NCBI GenBank assembly: GCA_964568355.1
Contig: CAZMRK010000433.1
Coordinates: 1-24,546 of the forward strand
Reading direction: 5' to 3'
DNA: 24,546 nucleotides
Source: JAJPJX01 sp964568355
GTDB taxonomy: Bacteria > Acidobacteriota > Terriglobia > Bryobacterales > Bryobacteraceae
Shown: piece after piece, positions 15,034-22,104 of the stretch
Numbering within the stretch: the stretch's first letter is position 1
Layout of the letters: every line of letters starts with the position of its first letter
Program-made: the position numbers and the translations under genes
The notes under the pieces: model-generated
Seen by the model: only the letters and a program-made list of their open reading frames with translations
Databases searched by the model: none
Told to the model about the DNA's origin: nothing

Positions 15034-15760
15034 TCAGTTCAGTGCCCAACACGAATGCGGATTCGGGTGACGTTAGATAAAGTACACCGGCGGCGATCTC
15101 CTCCGGAGTGCCGAACCGTTTGGCCGGGACTTGGCTTTGCATCCAATCTTTGGTTTCCTGAAGTTTTTCCTGGGTCATTCCGTCTCGCGCCAGAAGCGCC
15201 GAGGTGATCGGGCCGGGGCTAATGGCATTGACCCGAATCCCTTTTTCCAGTAGTTCGGCCGAGAACGTTTTGGCCATGTTGATCACGGCCGCTTTACTGG
15301 CGCCGTACACGGTCGTTCCCGGCATTCCCAGGTGCGCATTAATCGAAGCGTTCAGCACAATTGCCGAGCCTTTGGGCATCAGCGGGATTGCTTTCTGCAC
15401 GGTAAAGAAGACCCCCTTCATATTGATAGCCACGGTCTCATCAAACAACTCTTCGGTGACGTTTTCGAAGGGAACAAGCTTTGCGACGCCGGCGTTAACG
15501 AACAGGGCATCAATACGTCCAAAGCGTTCGTTGATTTTCTGGATTGCGCTTTCGATTTCCGCCACTTTGCCAGCATCCGACTGAATGGCAAGTGTCCCGG
15601 GGCCAATTTCTTTGAGGGCGGTCTCCAAACTCTTCCCGTTCCGTCCAGTGATTGCAACCTGCGCCCCCTCCCGCGCATAGGCTTTCGCAACCCCTAAGCC
15701 AATTCCACTGTTGCCGCCCGTGACAACGGCAACTTTACCCTGAAATCGCTGTGTGCTCAT
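15005..15760 (-). CDS. Short-chain dehydrogenase/reductase (SDR)
   Basis: A 251-residue classical SDR, an NAD(P)-dependent oxidoreductase of unknown substrate. The nucleotide-binding motif TGGNSGIG is at residues 14-21 and NAG at 89-91. The catalytic triad is Ser139, Tyr152 and Lys156 (YGASK), and the C-terminal GTELIIDGG is typical. The ATG at 15760 is supported by AAGGAG a few bases upstream (reverse complement of 15765-15770). The frame runs on to 15853, but those residues are not conserved SDR sequence. The gene stands alone, without an operon partner. Its base composition looks less GC-rich than the glycan genes, so it may be a recent arrival. Confidence 0.92.
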   Translation of the reverse strand: MSTQRFQGKVAVVTGGNSGIGLGVAKAYAREGAQVAITGRNGKSLETALKEIGPGTLAIQSDAGKVAEIESAIQKINERFGRIDALFVNAGVAKLVPFENVTEELFDETVAINMKGVFFTVQKAIPLMPKGSAIVLNASINAHLGMPGTTVYGASKAAVINMAKTFSAELLEKGIRVNAISPGPITSALLARDGMTQEKLQETKDWMQSQVPAKRFGTPEEIAAGVLYLTSPESAFVLGTELIIDGGMSTL

Positions 15761-15797
15761 GACGCTCCTTTTACCGCGAATCAGACCTGCAGGATCG

Positions 15798-15858
15798 ATT
15801 CTAGCGAAAACCGCGGGAGCGAGACGCATTTTCCCCGGCAACGCATTTCGCAAATGCG
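15798..15858 (-). promoter_or_regulatory. SDR promoter region with an upstream inverted repeat
   Basis: TAGAAT (reverse complement of 15798-15803) is a good -10 element about 40 bases before the SDR start, without a recognisable -35. The inverted repeat CGCATTT-CGC-AAATGCG lies at 15842-15858, near -59 relative to the likely start site, where activators often bind. A further copy of the half-site, CATTTGCG, lies at 15909-15916. No regulator gene is adjacent. Confidence 0.35.
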
Positions 15859-15925
15859 GCGAAATTCATGCCGGTCCCCGTTTTGCGGTGTCGTTTCCTA
15901 TTGGCAACATTTGCGACGCACTGCA

Positions 15926-16879
15926 CTAGCGGCGCTTGAGTACCCAGGGGTTGGAGCGCAGGAAGTCCGCGGTCCGGATCACGGCTTCTCGAATCGTCAG
16001 TTGGGGACGCCATCCCAACGAGCGAATGCGGCGGCAATCGAGGAAAATAAACGGGCTGTCGCCGACCCAGCCGCGCTCTCCGCCGGCGTAGCGCAACTGC
16101 GGGCGCAAGCCCAGGTACTGCGAGATCCAATCGATCGAATCGCGGACCTGGCAGTATTCGTCCGTACCAAGGTTCAGAATGTTGACCTTGCCATCGGCGA
16201 CGGCCATGGCCCGCAGAATCGCGTTGATGCAGTCCTGCACGTAGAGGTAGGATTTCCGCTGCCTGCCATCTCCCAGCACGTCCAGACGGTCCGGGTGATC
16301 GAGAAGTTGGCGATAGAAATCGAGAACGTGGCCGTGGGTGTAGCGTTCGCCCAGGATAGAAACGAAGCGGAAGATCCACGCGCGCATCCCGAAGGCTTCG
16401 CAATAGGCCGCAATCATGCCTTCGGCGGCCAGTTTCGACGCGGCATACAGCGAAGTCTGGACCGGAAATGGAGCGTCTTCGGGCGTGGGAAAGATCTCCG
16501 GCTCCCCATAGACCGAGCCGGTAGAAGCGAAGGCGATGCGCCGGACGCCATTCTCGCGCATGGCCTCCAGGACGTTCGCCGTTCCAATGGTGTTCTGCTC
16601 CAGATCTTTGCGCGGATGGTCCGCACCGAAGCGTACATCCGCATTTGCGGCCAGATGAATCACCTGCTCGCAGCCGGCCATGGCCTGCCGCAGCAGGGCG
16701 AGGTCCAGCAGATCGCCTTCCACCATGCGGAAGGCCGCGGAGCGCAGCGCGCTCTCCAGAAATTCGCGCTGGCCGGTCGAGAAGTTGTCAAATCCGACCA
16801 CCTCCTGCCCATCCGCGAGCAGGCGGTCCAACAGGTTGGACCCCACAAAACCGGCGGCTCCGGTCAAAAAAGTCTTCAA
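15926..16879 (-). CDS. NAD-dependent epimerase/dehydratase (extended SDR, nucleotide-sugar type)
   Basis: A 317-residue enzyme of the UDP-glucose 4-epimerase-like family. It has the NAD-binding motif TGAAGFVG at residues 6-13, DNFSTG at 31-36, the catalytic STGSVYG, and the YAASK motif with Tyr145 and Lys149. Family members epimerise, dehydrate or reduce nucleotide-activated sugars. The exact reaction is not readable from sequence. The TTG at 16879 is chosen because AGGGGA lies upstream at good spacing and the conserved fold starts immediately. Upstream residues in the same frame belong to the neighbouring gene read out of frame. It overlaps the stop of the upstream glycosyltransferase by 4 bases (TTGA), so the pair is co-translated. 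Confidence 0.9.
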   Translation of the reverse strand: MKTFLTGAAGFVGSNLLDRLLADGQEVVGFDNFSTGQREFLESALRSAAFRMVEGDLLDLALLRQAMAGCEQVIHLAANADVRFGADHPRKDLEQNTIGTANVLEAMRENGVRRIAFASTGSVYGEPEIFPTPEDAPFPVQTSLYAASKLAAEGMIAAYCEAFGMRAWIFRFVSILGERYTHGHVLDFYRQLLDHPDRLDVLGDGRQRKSYLYVQDCINAILRAMAVADGKVNILNLGTDEYCQVRDSIDWISQYLGLRPQLRYAGGERGWVGDSPFIFLDCRRIRSLGWRPQLTIREAVIRTADFLRSNPWVLKRR

Positions 16880-17604
16880 CGCTTGTCCCCTAGACGCATC
16901 CGCGCGGCGCGGATCCGAAAAATATCGATGACGTTGCGAATATTGCCACGGAGTAACTGCAAGCGGCTGTCGCCGTCGTCCCGCCAGCGAATCGGCACCT
17001 GTTGGAGGCGATAGCCCAATTGCAGAGCGAAAGCGAGAATCTCCACATCGAACATGTAGCCATCGATACGTTGACGGCTGAAGAGATCCTTGGCAGCGGC
17101 GCGGGTAAAGAACTTGAAGCCGCACTGGGAATCGGTGATGCCCGGCAGGCCGACGACGGAATGCATGAAAACAGAAAAGCCCTTCGATCCGATGCGCCGG
17201 TAGAGCGGCTGCGGGCGTTCGATGGCGGAGGACTTCAGCGCGCGCGAGCCGATTACCACATCGTAGCCTTTGCTGAACCAGGGATGGATCTTATCAAACT
17301 CGCTGATGGGTACTTTGTTATCGGCATCGGCATAGCCGATCAGGTCGCCGGCGGCGAGCGCGGCCGCTTCTCGCACACCACGTCCTTTGCCGCGGCGCGC
17401 AGCCTGGCCGATCGCCTGGATGGCTGGATTTTCGCGTCCGAGGTTGCTCACCAGTTCCCGGGTACCATCATCTCCATCGGCCGCCACGATGACCTCGTAG
17501 CGGTAACCTCGTTCCTCGAAGTATTGGACTACATCCTGAATGGTCTGTACGATGCTGCCGGCTTCGTTATAGGCCGGCAGAATCAAGGAAATATCGGGCC
17601 GCAA
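16876..17604 (-). CDS. Family 2 glycosyltransferase, dolichyl-phosphate sugar synthase-like
   Basis: A 242-residue GT2 enzyme closest in style to ALG5/DPM1-type polyprenyl-phosphate sugar synthases. It begins ISLILPAYNEAGSI, has IVAADGDDGTREL and the metal-binding GYADADNKVP. It then has the family-typical SRALKSSAIERPQPLYRR and LPGITDSQCGFKFF, and ends with a basic segment. It would move a sugar from a nucleotide to a lipid carrier at the inner membrane face, supplying glycan or lipid A modification. No C-terminal membrane helices are present. TTG at 17604 is the only usable start: an in-frame stop lies 27 bases upstream with no ATG or GTG between. No ribosome binding site is visible, and the transcript may be leaderless. 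Confidence 0.88.
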   Translation of the reverse strand: MRPDISLILPAYNEAGSIVQTIQDVVQYFEERGYRYEVIVAADGDDGTRELVSNLGRENPAIQAIGQAARRGKGRGVREAAALAAGDLIGYADADNKVPISEFDKIHPWFSKGYDVVIGSRALKSSAIERPQPLYRRIGSKGFSVFMHSVVGLPGITDSQCGFKFFTRAAAKDLFSRQRIDGYMFDVEILAFALQLGYRLQQVPIRWRDDGDSRLQLLRGNIRNVIDIFRIRAARMRLGDKR

Positions 17605-17635
17605 TTGACTTAGTTTAGCATCGGCAAGCTACAAT
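17605..17635 (+). promoter_or_regulatory. Promoter of the heptose operon
   Basis: TTGACT (17605-17610) and TACAAT (17630-17635) each match the consensus at five of six positions, with a 19-base spacer that is slightly long. The likely transcript start is near 17642, leaving a short leader with a GGCGAG site before the ATG at 17659. This is the only upstream signal for a five-gene operon with overlapping genes. Confidence 0.6.
17612..17620 (-). promoter_or_regulatory. Extended -10 element for the leftward glycosyltransferase gene
   Basis: TGCTAAACT (reverse complement of 17612-17620) has the TGn extension before a -10-like TAAACT. Only 7 bases separate it from the TTG start at 17604, so transcription would begin at or next to the start codon and give a leaderless message. 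It overlaps the spacer of the rightward operon promoter, so the two promoters cannot be fully occupied together. No -35 is seen. Confidence 0.35.
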
Positions 17636-17658
17636 GCTGGATTCGAAGCGGCGAGATC

Positions 17659-18636
17659 ATGCGAGTAGCAATCGTAGGATGTGGCCTGATTGGGCAAAAA
17701 CGGGCTTCTGTTTTGGAGCATTGCCGTCTGACCGTGTGTTGCGATACGGATCCCGGACGCGCTGAGGCGCTTGCCCGCAAGGCTCCCGGTGCGATCGCGG
17801 TCACGGATTGGCGTAACGCAGTGACCCGCCCCGATATCGATCTGGTGATCGTCGCCACGCCTCACGATCTATTGGCGTGCATCGCGGCGGAGGCCGCCGC
17901 GGCAGGCAAGCATGTGTTGCTGGAGAAGCCTGGCGCACGGCGCGCCACGGAACTGGAACCGGTCGCCGAAGCCGCGGCGCGCAGCGGAGCGCTGGTTCAC
18001 GTCGGTTTCAACCATCGCTTTCACCGGGCGTTTCAGAAGGCCCGGGAGATCTTCGCTTCAGGCGCCCTGGGGGAACTGATGTTCATTCGCGGCCGCTACG
18101 GCCACGGCGGCAGGCCCGGCTACGAAAAAGAATGGCGGGCGCAGCCGGAACGCTCCGGCGGCGGCGAACTGGTGGACCAGGGAGTACACCTGATCGACCT
18201 TTCCCGCTGGTTCCTGGGTGACTTCGTGGATGTGAAAGGGCGCACGCGCACCTATTTCTGGGACATGCCGGTGGAAGACAATGGATTTCTGCTGTTGGAG
18301 ACCGCGGGCGGACAGGTGGCCTTCCTGCACGCGACCTGGACGGAGTGGAAGAACCTGTTTTCCTTCGAGATCTACGGCCGCACCGGAAAGCTGGAGATTT
18401 CGGGGCTGGGCGGCAGCTACGGCGTGGAGCGGCTCACCTTCTATCGCATGACTCCGGAGATGGGGCCGCCGGAGACGACGGCCTGGGAGTATCCGATGGC
18501 GGATAACTCCTGGGAAGTGGAGTTCGCGGCCTTTCTCGAAGAGATCCGTCTGCGGCGCCAGCCCAGCCCCGGCGTTGCCGATGCCCAGGCGGCGCTGCGC
18601 GTGATTGAGACGCTCTACACGGAGGCATTGCCTTGA
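17659..18636 (+). CDS. Gfo/Idh/MocA-family oxidoreductase
   Basis: A 325-residue NAD(P)-dependent sugar oxidoreductase, first gene of the heptose operon. The Rossmann domain starts MRVAIVGCGLIG. The conserved EKPGA is at residues 89-93, and the C-terminal catalytic region has ELVDQGVHLIDLSRWFLGD with His177 as likely catalytic residue. Family members oxidise or reduce hydroxyl groups of sugars, inositols and nucleotide sugars. The operon position suggests that it acts on the heptose or a linked sugar, but this is an inference. A GGCGAG site lies before the ATG. Its stop overlaps the next gene by 4 bases (TTGA at 18633-18636), showing tight coupling. Confidence 0.9.
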   Translation: MRVAIVGCGLIGQKRASVLEHCRLTVCCDTDPGRAEALARKAPGAIAVTDWRNAVTRPDIDLVIVATPHDLLACIAAEAAAAGKHVLLEKPGARRATELEPVAEAAARSGALVHVGFNHRFHRAFQKAREIFASGALGELMFIRGRYGHGGRPGYEKEWRAQPERSGGGELVDQGVHLIDLSRWFLGDFVDVKGRTRTYFWDMPVEDNGFLLLETAGGQVAFLHATWTEWKNLFSFEIYGRTGKLEISGLGGSYGVERLTFYRMTPEMGPPETTAWEYPMADNSWEVEFAAFLEEIRLRRQPSPGVADAQAALRVIETLYTEALP

Positions 18637-19616
18637 TCGTTACCCGGAGTCCCCTGCGGATCTCGCTCGGCGGGGGCGGCACGGATCTTCCTTCGTACTA
18701 TCGCGAACATACCGGCTTCGTGATGTCCGCGGCCATCGACAAGTACGTCTATATCACCCTGCACGAGACGTTCGAGCAGGAGCTGATCGTGAAGTACTCG
18801 AAGACCGAACTGGTTCGCACGGTGGACGAAGTGCAGCATCCTATCGTGCGCGAGGCGCTGCGGCTGGTGAACCTGGATCAGCCACGCCTGGAGATTGTCA
18901 GCATGTCGGACATCCCGGCCGGCACCGGCCTGGGCTCCTCGGGCAGTTTCACGGTGGCCCTGCTGCGCGCGCTGCATGCCTGGCAAAAGAGCATCGTGCG
19001 CGTGCAGGAACTGGCTGAGCAAGCCTGCCAGATCGAAATCGAGCGGCTGGGCGAGCCGATCGGCAAGCAGGACCAGTACATTGCGGCTTTCGGCGGCATC
19101 ACCTGCTTCGATTTCCTTCCGGACGGACGGGTCGAGGTGACGCCGCTCAAGCTGGACCCGGAGACGCTCTACAACCTGGAAGACAACCTGGTGCTGTTCT
19201 TCACCGGCTTCACCCGCTCGGCTTCCGGCATTCTCCAGGAGCAGGATGTGCGGACGAGGCAGGGCGATCGGGGAATGATCGAGCACTTGCATGCGGTCAA
19301 ACAGATCGGCCTGGAGAGCAAGATCGCTCTGGAGCGGGGCGACCTGCGACGATTCGCGGAACTGATGCACGTGCACTGGGAGCACAAAAAGGAACGTTCG
19401 CGCTCCATGAGCAATTCCCAGATCGACGGGTATTATCAACTGGCGCGGGCTAACGGCGCGCTGGGCGGCAAGCTGATCGGCGCGGGCGGCGGTGGATTCC
19501 TCATGTTCTACACGGAAGACAAGACACGCCTGCGGCGGATCATGCGCGAAGCCGGGCTGCGGGAGGTCCGCATGCGGTTCGATTTCGGCGGGACGGCCGT
19601 TCTGGCACAATCGTGA
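18633..19616 (+). CDS. hddA: D-glycero-alpha-D-manno-heptose 7-phosphate kinase (GHMP kinase)
   Basis: A 327-residue GHMP-superfamily kinase. Motif 1 is RSPLRISLGGGGTDLP (residues 5-20), motif 2 is PAGTGLGSSGSF (about 95-106), and motif 3 is KLIGAGGGGFLMF near the C-terminus. The TDLPSYY segment and the neighbours point to HddA, which phosphorylates heptose 7-phosphate at C1 with alpha configuration on the way to GDP-heptose. The start is TTG at 18633, inside the stop of the preceding gene. An L-fucose-type kinase is the main alternative, but the presence of HddC-, GmhA- and GmhB-like genes directly downstream makes the heptose role much more likely. Confidence 0.88.
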   Translation: MIVTRSPLRISLGGGGTDLPSYYREHTGFVMSAAIDKYVYITLHETFEQELIVKYSKTELVRTVDEVQHPIVREALRLVNLDQPRLEIVSMSDIPAGTGLGSSGSFTVALLRALHAWQKSIVRVQELAEQACQIEIERLGEPIGKQDQYIAAFGGITCFDFLPDGRVEVTPLKLDPETLYNLEDNLVLFFTGFTRSASGILQEQDVRTRQGDRGMIEHLHAVKQIGLESKIALERGDLRRFAELMHVHWEHKKERSRSMSNSQIDGYYQLARANGALGGKLIGAGGGGFLMFYTEDKTRLRRIMREAGLREVRMRFDFGGTAVLAQS

Positions 19617-20308
19617 GCATGTTGCCTGTCGCCATCCTGGCCGGGGGCTTCGGTACGCGCCTCTTTCCGGTTACCGAGCGCATTCCCAAAGCCCTGGTCG
19701 AGATCGGTGGGGAACCGTTTCTGGCGCACCAGTTGCGGCTGCTGCGGGATAACGGCATCGAGCGAGTCGTGATGTGCGTGGGCCACTATGGCGGGATGAT
19801 TCAGGAGTTCGCCGGCGACGGCCAGGCCTTCGGAATCCGCGTGGATTATTCCTGGGACGGTCCCGTACTGCTCGGCACGGCCGGGGCGCTGCGCCAGGCG
19901 CTGCCGATGCTTGGCGACGAATTCTTCGTGCTATACGGAGACTCCTACTTGCCCTGCTGCTATGCCGATGTGGAACAGGCCTTCCGCCGCGCGGGAAAAG
20001 CGGGGCTGATGACCGTTTTCCGCAACGAAGGACAGTGGGACCGGAGCAACGTGGAGTTCTCCGGCGGGCGCATTCTGGCCTACGATAAGAACGTTCCTAC
20101 GCCTGCCATGCACTATATCGACTACGGCCTGGGGGTATTCCATCGCTCGGCGCTCGACGGCGGGCAATCCGACCTGGCGGCCGTCTACCAGGACCTGCTG
20201 CGGCGGGACGACCTGGCGGCGTTCGAGGTGCCTGAGCGTTTTTACGAGATCGGCTCGTTTGAAGGCATCCAGGAGCTTTCTGAATTTCTGGCGAGAGGTG
20301 GGAAGTGA
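19613..20308 (+). CDS. hddC: D-glycero-alpha-D-manno-heptose 1-phosphate guanylyltransferase-like nucleotidyltransferase
   Basis: A 231-residue sugar-phosphate nucleotidyltransferase. The N-terminal signature ILAGGFGTRLFPVTERIPK includes the pyrophosphorylase GGxGTR motif and the substrate-binding lysine. VLYGDSYLPC holds the metal-binding Asp. It probably joins GTP to heptose 1-phosphate to give GDP-D-glycero-alpha-D-manno-heptose. The short form without an acyltransferase or left-handed-helix domain fits HddC. It starts at GTG 19613 in a 4-base overlap (GTGA) with hddA. The nucleotide (GTP rather than another NTP) is inferred from operon context, not from a specific residue. Confidence 0.85.
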   Translation: MSMLPVAILAGGFGTRLFPVTERIPKALVEIGGEPFLAHQLRLLRDNGIERVVMCVGHYGGMIQEFAGDGQAFGIRVDYSWDGPVLLGTAGALRQALPMLGDEFFVLYGDSYLPCCYADVEQAFRRAGKAGLMTVFRNEGQWDRSNVEFSGGRILAYDKNVPTPAMHYIDYGLGVFHRSALDGGQSDLAAVYQDLLRRDDLAAFEVPERFYEIGSFEGIQELSEFLARGGK

Positions 20309-20901
20309 GCTTTACACGGCAGTTTCTGGCCGAGGCGGCCGAGATCATCGGAAAGCTCGATGTGGCGGCGATCGAGCGGGTGGTAGCGCTGTTGGCGGCT
20401 ACGCGCGCCCGCGGCGGACGCCTGTTCATCCTGGGCGTAGGCGGGAGCGCGGCGAACGCGTCTCACGCGGTCAACGATTTCCGCAAGATCGTGGGCCTGG
20501 AAGCCTATTGCCCCACCGACAATGTCTCGGAGTTGACGGCTCGCACCAATGATGAAGGCTGGGCCGGCATCTTCGAATCGTGGCTGCGGGTGAGCCGGTT
20601 GCGCCTCGAGGATACGATTCTGGTGCTCTCGGTCGGCGGAGGGAATCTGGAAAAGCAGGTGAGCCCGAACCTGGTGGCCGCGCTGCAATATGCGCGCTCC
20701 GTGGGGGCCGGGATTGCCGGCATCGTGGGGCGCGCCGACGGCTACACCGCCCAGGTGGCGGATGCCTGCGTGGTGATCCCCGCCGTTAACCCGGCGCATG
20801 TGACGCCCCATGCCGAGGCCTTTCAGGCCGTGGTGTGGCACCTGCTTGTTTCGCATCCCGATTTGAAAGCCGCCGCCACGAAGTGGGAATCGATCGGATG
20901 A
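20305..20901 (+). CDS. gmhA: SIS-domain sugar isomerase, GmhA-like sedoheptulose 7-phosphate isomerase
   Basis: A 198-residue SIS-domain protein. The phosphosugar-binding loop is LGVGGSAANASHAVNDF (residues about 43-59), and a second glycine/serine-rich stretch is LSVGGGNLEKQ. The C-terminal HAEAFQAVVWH supplies histidines near the expected active-site position. GmhA converts sedoheptulose 7-phosphate to D-glycero-D-manno-heptose 7-phosphate, the substrate of the kinase encoded two genes earlier. The sequence belongs to a divergent branch seen in capsule-type loci rather than to the E. coli GmhA group, so the function rests partly on context. The start is GTG 20305, a 4-base overlap with hddC. 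Confidence 0.82.
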   Translation: MSFTRQFLAEAAEIIGKLDVAAIERVVALLAATRARGGRLFILGVGGSAANASHAVNDFRKIVGLEAYCPTDNVSELTARTNDEGWAGIFESWLRVSRLRLEDTILVLSVGGGNLEKQVSPNLVAALQYARSVGAGIAGIVGRADGYTAQVADACVVIPAVNPAHVTPHAEAFQAVVWHLLVSHPDLKAAATKWESIG

Positions 20902-21431
20902 GACGCGCCGTCTTTCTCGATCGCGACGGCGTTCTGAACCAGGTCCAGGTGCGTGAAGGCAGGCCCTATCCGCCAGATACGGCGAGCGAGGTGCAGATTC
21001 CCGCGGACGCCGCGCCGGCGCTGGAATCGCTGCGAACAGCCGGATTCCTGCTGATCGTGGTGACCAACCAGCCGGATGTAGCGCGCGGCAAACAGACGCG
21101 TGAGGGTGTGGAAGCGATTCACCAGATATTGCGCAGCGCCCTGCCGGTCGACGATTTTTTCGTCTGCTACCACGACGATTCCGACGCGTGCGACTGCCGC
21201 AAGCCGCTGCCGGGCCTGCTGACGGCAGCCGCGGCGCGATACGACATTGATCTGGGCGCCAGCTACCTCATCGGCGACCGGTGGCGCGACATCGACGCCG
21301 GCGCGGCCGCAGGCTGCACCACGATCCTGATCGACTACGGCTATCGCGAGCGCGCGCCGCAGCACACGGCCGATATTCGTGTACGCTCGCTGAGGGAAGG
21401 CGTGCAATGGATCCTCGCGCGGGGGGAGTGA
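20898..21431 (+). CDS. gmhB: D-glycero-D-manno-heptose bisphosphate 7-phosphatase, GmhB-like HAD phosphatase
   Basis: A 177-residue HAD-superfamily phosphatase. The nucleophile motif is FLDRDGVLN with Asp8 and Asp10, the second motif is VVTNQPD, and RKPLPG supplies the lysine. LIGDRWRDIDAG supplies the metal-binding aspartate. The zinc-site residues of the GmhB group are present as C90-x-H92 and C98-x-C100, with a shorter loop than in E. coli. The enzyme removes the C7 phosphate of heptose 1,7-bisphosphate between the HddA and HddC steps. The ATG at 20898 overlaps the preceding stop by 4 bases (ATGA). The longer frame from 20835 lies inside gmhA. It is the last gene of the operon. Confidence 0.88.
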   Translation: MRRAVFLDRDGVLNQVQVREGRPYPPDTASEVQIPADAAPALESLRTAGFLLIVVTNQPDVARGKQTREGVEAIHQILRSALPVDDFFVCYHDDSDACDCRKPLPGLLTAAAARYDIDLGASYLIGDRWRDIDAGAAAGCTTILIDYGYRERAPQHTADIRVRSLREGVQWILARGE

Positions 21432-21484
21432 GGGGTCACCCTATTCAGCAAAAGCTTCTTCTGCAAATCCACTGGCTACTCCGT

Positions 21485-21796
21485 CTACGCGATTTTCAAT
21501 CGTTTGAATTTGAGACGGTCGCGGCGGACCTGCGCAAGTTCGTACTGCGCCTGTTGCAGAAGCCAACTTTCTTCGCTCCCACCAAAAACTTTGGATAGCC
21601 TCACCGCCATCTCCGGGGATATGCCGCGCTTGCCATTCACAAGTTCCGAAAGGGTGTTACGTGTCACACCGAGCGCTTCGGCGGCCTGCGTTATGGTTAA
21701 GCCCAGAGGCTCGATGCATTCCTGTAAAACAACCGTGCCGGGATGTGGCGGGTTTTTCATAGGCATAAGCCGGTTTTTTTCAGTGGTAATCGACAT
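21485..21796 (-). CDS. higA: HigA-family antitoxin (XRE-type helix-turn-helix)
   Basis: A 103-residue antitoxin. After the family-typical NPPHPGTVV it has a helix-turn-helix: ITQAAEALGVTRNTLSELVN, then GKRGISPEMAVRLSKVFGGS and WLLQQAQYEL. HigA binds and silences the HigB ribonuclease and represses the operon. The ATG at 21796 is chosen because GGAGG lies 9 bases upstream within the toxin gene. It gives a 17-base overlap with higB, consistent with translational coupling. In-frame ATGs at 21766 and 21760 are alternatives close to the conserved domain. The region looks less GC-rich than the flanking genes. Confidence 0.9.
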   Translation of the reverse strand: MSITTEKNRLMPMKNPPHPGTVVLQECIEPLGLTITQAAEALGVTRNTLSELVNGKRGISPEMAVRLSKVFGGSEESWLLQQAQYELAQVRRDRLKFKRLKIA

Positions 21797-22058
21797 AATC
21801 AACGTCCTCCATCCCGCCATTCCGGAAGCGGAAAATCACTCGCCAGTTGGCGCGTACGGTAACCGCCCACAAACCCTTCAGTCCGCCTCTCAGCGCATGT
21901 AAACGAAACCCCGGCACGTCCATGTCGGCAACGCTGCGGGCGGCGTAAAGCCTTGCCAGAATATTTCGCAGTTTACCGACGTGTTCCGGGTTTACGCCGC
22001 TCGCGTCATCCTGTTCAAAAAGCCGCTTCAGTCCCTTATGGCGTATCGAGCGAATCAT
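21780..22058 (-). CDS. higB: HigB-family toxin (RelE-like mRNA interferase)
   Basis: A 92-residue RelE-superfamily toxin with the HigB pattern: the N-terminal GLKRLFEQDD, the middle LRNILARLYAA, then PGFRLHALRGGLKGLWAVTV and NWRVIFRF, ending in DVDYVDYH. HigB cuts mRNA on the ribosome. The gene order toxin then antitoxin is characteristic of HigBA. No ribosome binding site precedes the ATG. Only 5 bases lie between it and the -10 element, so the transcript is predicted to be leaderless. The module stands between the MFS gene and the end of the heptose operon and has no evident link to either. Confidence 0.9.
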   Translation of the reverse strand: MIRSIRHKGLKRLFEQDDASGVNPEHVGKLRNILARLYAARSVADMDVPGFRLHALRGGLKGLWAVTVRANWRVIFRFRNGGMEDVDYVDYH

Positions 22059-22063
22059 TTTGA

Positions 22064-22092
22064 ACTGTAATGCGCCACGTGGCAGATGTCAA
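22064..22092 (-). promoter_or_regulatory. higBA promoter with palindromic operator in the spacer
   Basis: On the - strand a perfect TTGACA (reverse complement of 22087-22092) is followed after exactly 17 bases by TACAGT (22064-22069, four of six matches). The spacer contains GCCACGTGGC (22074-22083), a perfect 10-bp palindrome well placed for HigA to block RNA polymerase. The -10 ends 5 bases before the higB ATG, so the message should have little or no leader. Confidence 0.7.
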
Positions 22093-22104
22093 GCCTCAAA
22101 AAGC

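Noticed and set aside
15005..15853. SDR start at 15853
   Set aside because: The extra 31 residues do not match the SDR fold, whereas ATG 15760 has AAGGAG at good spacing.
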